This document shows positions 1-5,488 of a stretch of DNA of 11,465 bases, in pieces. The stretch lies in contig NZ_JALNWM010000103.1 of NCBI RefSeq assembly GCF_023230885.1, positions 1 to 11,465 on the forward strand. The letters are read 5' to 3'. How positions within the stretch are numbered: position 1 is the stretch's first letter; each line of letters opens with the position of its first letter. The notes beneath the pieces are model-generated. The model was given only the letters and a program-made list of their open reading frames with translations, searched no databases and was not told the origin of the DNA. This DNA comes from Desulfocurvus sp. (GTDB lineage Bacteria; Desulfobacterota; Desulfovibrionia; Desulfovibrionales; Desulfovibrionaceae). Both the position numbers and the translations under genes were made by a program.

Positions 1-729
1 CAGGCCATGCAGCACCGCAACCTGGGCCGCCTGCGGGAGCTGCTCTTTCACGAGGGGCCCGCCCCGGCCGGGGCCCAGGCCCTGCGCGGCGAGGAGCACT
101 GGCGGCGCTCGGCCCGGGGTCTTGCGGGCTACCAGAAGGCGGGCGTGGCCGAAACCCTGGCCGCGCTGGCCGCCGCCCTGCCCGGGGCGCCGGGGTTCCG
201 GCGCATGCTCGACCTGGGCTGCGGCCCGGCCGTGACATCCCTGCGGATGCTCGAACTGCTGCCCGGGCTGCGTCTGACCCTGTGCGACTTCGAGCCCGTG
301 CTGCGCGTGGCGCGGGAGGAGGCCGAGGCCGCCGGGCTGGCCGGGCGCGTGGATTTCGTGCCCGGGGATTATAACACCGTGGATTTCGGCGCGGGCTACG
401 ACCTGGCCTGGGCCTGCCAGAGCCTGTACTACGCCCGCGACCTGCCGTCCTTCCTGGCCCGGGTCCTGGCCGCCCTGCGTCCGGGCGGGCTGCTGGTGAG
501 CATCCACGAGGGCGTGCGCGACGAGGGCACGGCACCCCCCGCCCTGGTGCTCTCGCGCCTGTCCCTGGCCCTGGAGGCCCAGGACATGACCTTCACGCGC
601 GGGCAGATCGCCGCCGCCGCCCGGAGCGCGGGTTTCGAACGCGCCAGCGCCGCCGCCCTGCCCATGCTCTACGGCGAGGCCGACTTCGAGGTTTTCCGGC
701 GGCCCATCCCCGGGCAGGCGCGGCCATGA
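1..729 (+). CDS. SAM-dependent methyltransferase (5' truncated by window edge)
   Basis: Class I (Rossmann) methyltransferase, probably using S-adenosylmethionine on a small molecule. Counting from the first in-window ATG at base 7, motif I is LDLGCGP at residues 68-74. An acidic residue in the ribose-binding position follows (D94, in CDFEP), then a GDY motif at 120-122 and an LRPGG segment typical of the post-motif III strand. The frame is open back to base 1, and the sequence ahead of motif I resembles the end of the helical dimerisation region of acetylserotonin/O-methyltransferase-like proteins. The true start therefore probably lies upstream and the protein is longer than the 240 residues seen. 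Its stop overlaps the next ATG by 4 bases (ATGA), so it is translationally coupled to an ABC importer. The substrate is unknown. The fold is secure; the O-methyltransferase subfamily is inferred. Confidence 0.85.
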   Translation, partial: QAMQHRNLGRLRELLFHEGPAPAGAQALRGEEHWRRSARGLAGYQKAGVAETLAALAAALPGAPGFRRMLDLGCGPAVTSLRMLELLPGLRLTLCDFEPVLRVAREEAEAAGLAGRVDFVPGDYNTVDFGAGYDLAWACQSLYYARDLPSFLARVLAALRPGGLLVSIHEGVRDEGTAPPALVLSRLSLALEAQDMTFTRGQIAAAARSAGFERASAAALPMLYGEADFEVFRRPIPGQARP

Positions 730-1754
730 GGGCGCTGCTCCCGGTCCTGGCCCTGGTCCTGGCGGCCCCCTGGGCGCCGGGGGCGGCCCGGGCCGAGGAC
801 GCGCCGCCCCGGCTGCGCCTGGCGGCGCCCCCCGTGCCCCAGGCGCTGGCCCTGCTGCGCGCACCCCACGGCCAGGTCCTGCGCCGCGCGGGCCTGCGGG
901 CCGAGTTCACGCCCTGGCGCTCGCCCGAGCAGTTGCGGGCCCTGGTGGCCAGCGGCGAGGTCGACGCCGCCATCGCCACCCTGCCCACGGCGGCGGTCCT
1001 GGCGGCCAGGGGCCTGCCCTGCACGGTGCTGGCGGCCTATTCCGCGCCGCTTTGGATCGTCTCGGCCACGGACGACGGGGCGGACGCGGCCCCGGGTGCG
1101 GCCCCGGACGCGCTGGCGGCCTTCCGGGCCCTGGAGGGCGAAGAGATCCTGCTGCCCTTCGGCCCGGGCAACGCGCCTGGGCTGGCCCTGGGCGTGCTGG
1201 CGCAGGCTGCGGGGGTGCGGCTGCGCATGAGCCACGCGGGCAGCGCCCTGGAGGCGCTGAACCTGCTGCGCCTGGGGCGGGGGGGCCATGCCCTGCTGCC
1301 CGAGCCTTTCGCCACGCGGGCCACGGCCCGGGCGCGGCACGGAGCGGCCCTGAGCCGGCGCCTGGACCTTCGCGCCCTGTGGACCCAGGTCTTTCCCGGC
1401 CGCGGGCCCATGCCCACCGCCGCCCTGGTGGCGGTGGGCCCGGCGGCGGCCGACCCCGTGACCCGGGCGGCCCTGCGCGGGGCCTTCGCCGAGGGCCTGG
1501 CCTGGGCCGGGGCCGAGCCCGGGGCGGCCCTGGCCCTGGCCGACGCCGCCTATCCGGAACTGGGGGCCCTGCTCCGGGCGGCGGGCCCCGGGCGCCCCGC
1601 CGCCCCCTGCACCCCGGACACGCCGCTCAGCGGGCCCGGGGGCGAGGCGGCGGCGCGTTTCATGATCGAACGTATCTTCGACCTCTGCCCGGACTGCCTG
1701 GGCGGGCGCCTGCCGGGCGAAGGATTCTGGGACATGGGCCATGCAGGTTCCTGA
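726..1754 (+). CDS. ABC transporter periplasmic substrate-binding protein (NitT/TauT, SsuA/NMT1-like)
   Basis: A 342-residue periplasmic binding protein that would deliver a small ligand to the permease and ATPase encoded next. It begins with a classical signal peptide: MRALL, a hydrophobic core to about residue 17, and a likely cleavage after ARA at residue 23. The VDAAIATLPTAAVLAA segment, with a downstream passage on capture of a default position, fits the NMT1/SsuA/TauA-like fold, which scans for a bound molecule between two lobes. The C-terminus has a GGRLPGEGFW motif like the (I/L)GGKLPDxxFY end of related lipoprotein-type binders. Unusually, it carries a CxxC pair (C321, C324) plus C295 just before it. 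The start overlaps the methyltransferase stop (ATGA) and the gene overlaps the permease by 14 bases. The substrate (sulfonate, nitrate, pyrimidine-type or other) cannot be read from sequence. Confidence 0.85.
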   Translation: MRALLPVLALVLAAPWAPGAARAEDAPPRLRLAAPPVPQALALLRAPHGQVLRRAGLRAEFTPWRSPEQLRALVASGEVDAAIATLPTAAVLAARGLPCTVLAAYSAPLWIVSATDDGADAAPGAAPDALAAFRALEGEEILLPFGPGNAPGLALGVLAQAAGVRLRMSHAGSALEALNLLRLGRGGHALLPEPFATRATARARHGAALSRRLDLRALWTQVFPGRGPMPTAALVAVGPAAADPVTRAALRGAFAEGLAWAGAEPGAALALADAAYPELGALLRAAGPGRPAAPCTPDTPLSGPGGEAAARFMIERIFDLCPDCLGGRLPGEGFWDMGHAGS

Positions 1755-2493
1755 CTGGGGCTGGCGGCTGGCGGGCTGCCTGTGCTTCGCGGCCCTGTGG
1801 CACGGGCTGGCCGCCGGGGGCGGGGGCCTGGCCGTGGCCGCCCCGCTGGAAACGCTGGGCGCCCTGGCCGGGCTGCTGGCCCGGGGGGAGTTCTGGCTGG
1901 AGGCCGTGCTGCCGACCCTGGCCCGGGTGCTGACGGGCTTCGGGCTGGGCGCGGCCGCGGGCGGCGCCCTGGGGGGCTGGGCCGGGCTGCACCGGGGCGC
2001 GGGCCTGTTCCTGCTGCCGCTGCGCTGGGTCCTGTCCAGCGTGCCCGGGGTGGTTCTGGCCATCCTGGCCATGCTCTGGTGGGGCTCGGGCTCGGGCATG
2101 GTGGTGGCCATTGTGGCCCTGTCCGTGGCGCCGACCATCTATCTGGCCGCGCGCGAGGGCTTCGCCGCCGTGGACGACGGCCTGCGCGAAATGGCCCGGG
2201 CCTACGGCCTGGGCTGGCGCAAGCGCCTGACGGCCCTCTACCTGCCTGCGGCCGCCGCGCCGTTCTTGTCCGGCTGCGTGGTGGCCCTTGGCGGGGGCAT
2301 GCGCGTGGCCATCCTCGGCGAGACCCTGGGCGCCTCCCGGGGGCTGGGCTACACCCTGGCCCTGGCCCGGGCCAACCTGGACACGCCGAAGCTCTATGCC
2401 GTGGCGCTGGTCAGCATGCTGCTGGTCAGCCTGGTGGAAGCCACCCTGCTGCGCGGCCTGCGCCGGGCCCTGCGGCCCGGGGGGCGGCCATGA
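1741..2493 (+). CDS. ABC transporter permease (SsuC/TauC family)
   Basis: A 250-residue inner-membrane permease of the binding-protein-dependent type, the translocation channel of the importer. Hydrophobic stretches at about residues 9-24, 55-82, 88-110, 112-132, 172-196 and 219-238 are consistent with about six membrane segments. The cytoplasmic EAA loop that docks the ATPase is clear at 150-169 (EMARAYGLGW then LPAA, with the conserved Gly at 156). The chosen ATG lies 14 bases inside the binding-protein gene and is preceded by a purine-rich GAAGGA about 16 bases upstream, so translation is probably coupled. The last base triplet overlaps the ATPase start by 4 bases. The length is normal for SsuC/TauC proteins. 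Function as the permease is near certain; the substrate is not identifiable. Confidence 0.9.
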   Translation: MQVPDWGWRLAGCLCFAALWHGLAAGGGGLAVAAPLETLGALAGLLARGEFWLEAVLPTLARVLTGFGLGAAAGGALGGWAGLHRGAGLFLLPLRWVLSSVPGVVLAILAMLWWGSGSGMVVAIVALSVAPTIYLAAREGFAAVDDGLREMARAYGLGWRKRLTALYLPAAAAPFLSGCVVALGGGMRVAILGETLGASRGLGYTLALARANLDTPKLYAVALVSMLLVSLVEATLLRGLRRALRPGGRP

Positions 2494-3107
2494 CCGCCCT
2501 GGTCGCCCTGCGCGGCGTGCGCTACCGCCACGGCCGACGCGAGGTGCTCGGCGGCGTGGACCTGGAAATCGCCCCCGGCGAATCCGTGGCCCTCATGGGC
2601 CCGAGCGGCGCGGGCAAGTCGACCCTGGCGCGCGTGGCCGCCGGGCTGCTGCGGCCCCACGGCGGGCAGGCCCTCCTCGCCGCCCGGCGCGTGGGCTTCG
2701 TGTTCCAGGAGCCCCGGCTCCTGCCCTGGCGCACGGCCCTGGAAAACGTGGCCCTGCCCCTGGCGGGCCCCGCGAGCCAGGCCGGGGCCGCCTGCCGCGC
2801 CATGCTGGCGGCCGTGGGCCTGGCCGGGGCCGAGGGGCTCTACCCCGGGCAGCTCTCGGGCGGCATGCGCCAGCGGGTCTCCCTGGCCCGGGCCCTGGCC
2901 GTCGGGCCGGACCTGCTCGTCCTGGACGAGCCCTTCACCGGCCTGGACGGCGCCCTGCGCCGGGAGATGCGCGCCCTGCTGGAAACCCTGGCCGACGAGG
3001 GCGGCATGGCCACCCTGCAGGTGACCCACCACCGCGAGGACATCCTGCGCGGCACACGCCGCGTCCTGCACCTGGAGGGCGGCAGGCTTCGCGCCGGGCG
3101 GGCCTGA
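2490..3107 (+). CDS. ABC transporter ATP-binding protein (SsuB/TauB-like, short)
   Basis: A 205-residue ATPase that powers the preceding permease. Every nucleotide-binding element is present: Walker A GPSGAGKST at 37-45, Q-loop Q73 in FQEPRLLPW (the EPRLLPW signature is typical of nitrate/sulfonate/taurine ATPases), signature LSGGMRQR at 122-129, Walker B LLVLDEP at 142-148, D-loop GLD at 151-153 and switch histidine H180 or H181. The ATG at 2490 overlaps the permease stop as ATGA; the open frame extends further upstream, but that part is antisense-like overlap with the permease and has no SD. At 205 residues it is shorter than the usual 230-260, because the C-terminal extension after the switch region is nearly absent. 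It ends the operon; a strong hairpin begins 24 bases later. Confidence 0.93.
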   Translation: MTALVALRGVRYRHGRREVLGGVDLEIAPGESVALMGPSGAGKSTLARVAAGLLRPHGGQALLAARRVGFVFQEPRLLPWRTALENVALPLAGPASQAGAACRAMLAAVGLAGAEGLYPGQLSGGMRQRVSLARALAVGPDLLVLDEPFTGLDGALRREMRALLETLADEGGMATLQVTHHREDILRGTRRVLHLEGGRLRAGRA

Positions 3108-3125
3108 GCGGCCCCGGCCGCGCGC

Positions 3126-3181
3126 AAAAACGCCACCGGCCGGGCCGGGCTCCCGTGCGGGGAACCGGTCCGGCCGGTGGC
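3126..3181 (-). terminator. Intrinsic terminator, best read on the minus strand (possibly bidirectional)
   Basis: Left arm 3132-3148 pairs with right arm 3165-3181 over 17 bp with a single G-T wobble; the 16-base loop can partly pair with itself. On the minus strand the stem is followed after one base by five T residues (the A run at 3126-3130), the classic intrinsic terminator layout. On the plus strand no T run follows, so for the ABC operon it would act as a hairpin-only stop 24 bases after the ATPase. The minus-strand gene it would serve ends about 240 bases away, which is a long 3' UTR. Confidence 0.65.
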
Positions 3182-3362
3182 GGCCCGCCGGGCAGGCCCC
3201 GGGGTCGGGGCCGGGTACCCGGCCATCAGGAGGCGGTCAGCCTTCGGAAACAGGGGCCCGGGGCTCGGGGGGCACGCAATAAACAAGCCTCCCCGTGTTC
3301 CGCAGGCGCAAGGTCAGGGCACGCCCGCAGGCTGCGGCGGCCTCGCGCCGCCGCGGGGCGTC

Positions 3363-3388
3363 CCGGGGCAGAGGCTTTCCTGCCCCGG
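3363..3388 (-). terminator. Hairpin just past the TPR gene stop
   Basis: A perfect 9-bp stem, CCGGGGCAG paired with CTGCCCCGG, around an 8-base loop. It starts about 31 bases beyond the stop codon of the minus-strand gene. There is no T run, so it may be a pause or 3' stabilising structure rather than a full terminator. Confidence 0.4.
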
Positions 3389-3419
3389 AGGCTCCGACTG
3401 CGACCCAGAAACGCGGCGG

Positions 3420-3881
3420 CTAGGCGCCCACAGCCTTCCTGCTGTTGGCCGCCACCACGCGGTAGAGGCGGTTGTCCACGCCCACGCGGCCCTCGATGAG
3501 GGTCAGGGCGCGGTGGTACTCGGCCAGGGCCTCGACCATGCGCCCGGCGCTGTGCAGGACGATGCCCAGGCAGTTGCGGGTCTTGGCGTCGATGACGGCG
3601 CCCGCGCCCACGGTGCGCCCCAGGTCCAGGGCCTCGCGCAGCAGGCGCTCGGCCTCGCCGTGGGAACCGATGTCCAGGGCCTGCATTCCGGCGCGGCTCA
3701 GGTCGCGGATGCGCCCGAGCACCTTGCAGCGGCAGCCGCCGGAGCATTCGGCGTGGCCCTCGGCGTGGCGGTGCCCGCCGTCCACGGCGGCCACCCGGGC
3801 CGAAGCCCGCCTGCCGCCGCACCCGCAGCCCGCGTGGGTGCCCCTGTGCTTTGCCTCGTGCCGATCCTTGACGCTGCCCAT
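3420..3881 (-). CDS. Cys/His-rich N-terminus fused to TPR-like repeats, function unknown
   Basis: A 153-residue probably cytoplasmic protein; no signal peptide or membrane segment is seen. Residues 1-53 are rich in potential metal ligands: His 8, 12, 16, 37, 39, 43 and Cys 19, 21, 46, 50, 52, arranged as HAGCGCGG and then HRHAEGH followed by CSGGCRC. Residues about 58-96 and 99-131 form two helix-pair repeats of TPR type (GEAERLLREALDLG, and NCLGIVLHSAGRMVEALAEYHRAL), a scaffold normally used for protein contacts. The start at 3881 is fixed by AGGAGG nine bases upstream. The frame continues upstream, but the earlier ATG would lie inside the promoter. A Fur-box-like operator covers the promoter, so iron-repressed expression is likely. 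It is divergent from an RND efflux operon. No biochemical role can be assigned. Metal binding and metal-dependent partner contact are inferences from composition. Confidence 0.8.
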   Translation of the reverse strand: MGSVKDRHEAKHRGTHAGCGCGGRRASARVAAVDGGHRHAEGHAECSGGCRCKVLGRIRDLSRAGMQALDIGSHGEAERLLREALDLGRTVGAGAVIDAKTRNCLGIVLHSAGRMVEALAEYHRALTLIEGRVGVDNRLYRVVAANSRKAVGA

Positions 3882-3890
3882 GATGCTGCT

Positions 3891-3896
3891 CCTCCT
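3891..3896 (-). promoter_or_regulatory. Ribosome-binding site of the TPR gene
   Basis: On the minus strand AGGAGG, continuing into AGGAGGAG, lies 9 bases ahead of the ATG at 3881. It is a near-perfect anti-16S match and decides the start against the upstream ATGs in the same frame. Confidence 0.85.
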
Positions 3897-3942
3897 GTTC
3901 CGGGTTGCCGTGGCGCGGGGCCCTTCATGCGCCCCGGGATTT

Positions 3943-3971
3943 CTGATACTGAATTTCATTCTCATTGACAA
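3943..3971 (-). promoter_or_regulatory. Sigma70-type promoter of the TPR gene
   Basis: Read on the minus strand, TTGTCA (-35, 3966-3971, 5 of 6 to consensus) is followed by exactly 17 bases and then TATCAG (-10, 3943-3948, 4 of 6). This is a locally AT-rich patch in very GC-rich DNA. It lies 62 bases ahead of the start codon, leaving room for a transcription start near 3936. The adjoining plus-strand TTGACA at 3965-3970 has no matching -10 at the right distance. Confidence 0.6.
3945..3963 (-). promoter_or_regulatory. Putative Fur box overlapping the promoter
   Basis: On the minus strand the 19 bases GAGAATGAAATTCAGTATC match the classical consensus GATAATGATAATCATTATC at 15 of 19 positions, by my manual alignment. 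It fills the spacer and runs into the -10 hexamer of the TPR gene promoter, the position expected for an iron-dependent Fur repressor that blocks RNA polymerase. No Fur gene is in the window. The site is predicted from the match and its placement only. It lies about 160 bases from the divergent pump operon, so control of that operon is less certain. Confidence 0.6.
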
Positions 3972-4077
3972 GCCCCCTGTGGAGGCCAAAAGCGGGAAAA
4001 GCGAAAATTCCACGGCGCGGCCCCGGCCGCCCCCTGCGGCGCGACGCGTCTTGCGGCTTCCCTCCACGGTCCGTTTC

Positions 4078-4092
4078 GGGCTATGGTAGCCC
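4078..4092. repeat. Short perfect inverted repeat ahead of the pump operon
   Basis: GGGCTA, then TGG, then TAGCCC: a perfect 6-bp dyad with a 3-base centre, 30 bases upstream of the ATG at 4122. It could be an operator or a 5' leader hairpin for the YgaP-RND operon. No clear -35/-10 pair accompanies it (TATGGT at 4082 has no properly spaced -35). Confidence 0.4.
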
Positions 4093-4121
4093 AAATCGGG
4101 GATCACCCGGAGGAGACACCC

Positions 4122-4307
4122 ATGAGCATCAACCGCATCGTCCGCGCCGCGGCGGGCACCATGGTCCTGCTGACCGTGGCCCTGTCCGTGCTGCATTCGC
4201 CGCATTGGCTGTGGCTTACCGCCTTCGTGGGCGCCAACCTGCTGCAATCGGCCTTCACGGACACCTGCCCGCTCATGGCCGTGCTGCGCCGCATGGGCAT
4301 GAACTAG
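4122..4307 (+). CDS. YgaP-like DUF2892 small inner-membrane protein
   Basis: A 61-residue membrane protein that matches the DUF2892/YgaP transmembrane domain by eye. It has the N-terminal NRIVRAAAGTMVLL, a first hydrophobic segment at about 10-24, a second at about 29-45, and the family signature GANLLQSAFTDTCPLM with the conserved Cys at 49 and a short basic tail. In E. coli YgaP this membrane domain is fused to a rhodanese sulfurtransferase; here it stands alone. The start is supported by GGAGGAG at about 4109-4115. It is the first gene of an operon followed after 38 bases by the RND adaptor, an arrangement I recognise from sulfur-metabolising bacteria. Its role in the pump is unknown. An accessory membrane subunit, or something sulfur-linked, is inference. 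Confidence 0.85.
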   Translation: MSINRIVRAAAGTMVLLTVALSVLHSPHWLWLTAFVGANLLQSAFTDTCPLMAVLRRMGMN

Positions 4308-4345
4308 CCGCCCCGGCGCCATCCCAGCCCCAGGAGCTTCTCACG

Positions 4346-5488
4346 ATGAAAAGACGCCTCGTCCTCGTTCTGGGTTCCGCCGTCGTGCTGCTGGTCGTGC
4401 TCTGGCAGGCCGGCGCCCTGCGCACGGACACCATCGCCCCCGGCCCGGGCGCCGCGCCCGACCCCGGCCCCGAGCCCGGGGCCACCACCGTCACCCGCCA
4501 GGCCGACATCGACGATATCTACGAGGCCGTGGGCACCATCCGCCCGCGCACGGAAACGAGCATCGAGGCCCAGGTCACGGCCCGGATCGTCGAGGTGCGC
4601 GTGCGCGAGGGCGATTTCGTCAAGCGCGGGGAGGTGCTGGTGGTCCTGGATGACCGCGAGCACGCCGCCCGGGCGGACAGCGCGGCCCAGGCCCGGGCCT
4701 CGGCCCAGGCCGGGCTGGAGCAGGCCCGCCAGGGCGTGAGCGAGGCCAAGGCCGCCTTCGACACCGCCGCCGCCCAGTACAAGCGCATCAAGACCCTCTT
4801 CGCCGGACGCGCCGTGGCCCAGAGCGAGATGGACCAGGCCGAGGCGGCCTATCTCCAGGCCGAGGCCCGGCTGTCCCAGGCCCGCGAGGCCGTGGCCGGG
4901 GCCCAGGCTGCCCTGGGCCGCGCCGCCAAGCAATACGAGGAGGCCGACATCGCCCGGGGCTACACCGTGATCCGCGCCCCCGAGGACATGGAGGTCGCCC
5001 GGCGCACGGCCGAGCCCGGCGACCTGGCCGTCCCGGGGCGCGCGCTGCTGGTGGTGCAGACCGCCGGTTCCCTGCGCCTGGAGGCCTTCGTGCGCGAGGG
5101 GCTGGTGGCCCGCGTGCGCCCCGGCACGGAGCTGCCCGTGGCCGTCGGGGCCCTGGAGCGCACGGTGCCCGGCGTGGTGGAGGAGGTTGTCCCCGCGGCC
5201 GACCCGACCACGCGGACCTTCCTGGTCAAGGTCGGGCTGCCCGACCTGCCGGGGGGCTATCCGGGCATGTTCGGGCGGCTGCTGGTGCCCGCCGGGCGCC
5301 GCCCGGCGGTGCTGCTGGATGCGCGCGCCGTGGTCCGCACCGGGCAGCTGGAAACCGTTCGCGTGCGCGACGGCGACGCGTGGCGGACCGTCCTGGTGCG
5401 CACCGTGCCCGCCGGAGGCGGCGAGGTGGAGGTGCTGGCGGGGCTGGAGGGCGGGCAGACCGTGGCCCTGCCCGGGGGCGCCCCATGA
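4346..5488 (+). CDS. RND efflux periplasmic adaptor (membrane fusion protein, HlyD/AcrA-like)
   Basis: A 380-residue adaptor that would bridge the inner-membrane pump to an outer-membrane channel. It has an N-terminal hydrophobic anchor at about residues 4-24 with no lipobox cysteine, then a Pro/Gly-rich linker. The first half of the lipoyl domain follows (about 66-103, VREGDFVKRGEVLVVLDD), then an Ala/Gln-rich coiled-coil hairpin at about 104-205 with an RGD-free tip near LFAGRAVAQSEMDQAEAAY. The second lipoyl half (TVIRAPEDM to EPGDLAVPG), a beta-barrel and a membrane-proximal domain complete it. In the second lipoyl half the usual RAPFDGxV is replaced by RAPEDMEV, an uncommon change. AGGAG lies 9 bases ahead of the ATG; an open frame upstream overlaps ygaP and is not used. 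It overlaps the pump gene by 4 bases. No TolC-like gene is in the window. Confidence 0.9.
   Translation: MKRRLVLVLGSAVVLLVVLWQAGALRTDTIAPGPGAAPDPGPEPGATTVTRQADIDDIYEAVGTIRPRTETSIEAQVTARIVEVRVREGDFVKRGEVLVVLDDREHAARADSAAQARASAQAGLEQARQGVSEAKAAFDTAAAQYKRIKTLFAGRAVAQSEMDQAEAAYLQAEARLSQAREAVAGAQAALGRAAKQYEEADIARGYTVIRAPEDMEVARRTAEPGDLAVPGRALLVVQTAGSLRLEAFVREGLVARVRPGTELPVAVGALERTVPGVVEEVVPAADPTTRTFLVKVGLPDLPGGYPGMFGRLLVPAGRRPAVLLDARAVVRTGQLETVRVRDGDAWRTVLVRTVPAGGGEVEVLAGLEGGQTVALPGGAP

Larger units (their letters stand above)
3108..3419. other. Non-coding convergent intergenic region with GC hairpins
   Basis: 312 bases between two convergent stop codons. I see no convincing gene; the open frames here are shadows with no ribosome-binding site. 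It holds at least four inverted repeats: 3132-3181 (17-bp stem), 3195-3212 (7-bp stem, 4-base loop), 3334-3354 (8-bp stem, 5-base loop) and 3363-3388 (9-bp stem, 8-base loop). A 12-base palindrome (CCGGGTACCCGG) lies at about 3211-3222. The area is probably dedicated to transcription termination and mRNA 3' end protection from both sides. Confidence 0.6.

Noticed and set aside
669..2138. A 489-codon minus-strand frame opposite the ABC genes
   Set aside because: The sense genes have a signal peptide, EAA loop and ordered overlaps. The antisense frame is of Gln/Arg/Pro low complexity with no motifs.
3177..3968. Plus-strand frame across the hairpin region and the TPR gene
   Set aside because: No ribosome-binding site, and the minus-strand TPR gene has a strong SD, a promoter and helix-repeat character. 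The plus frame is a shadow.
3965..3970. Plus-strand TTGACA as a -35 for the pump operon
   Set aside because: No -10 at 16-18 bases (the sequence there is AAAAGC). The overlapping minus-strand TTGTCA with its 17-base-spaced TATCAG is the better reading.
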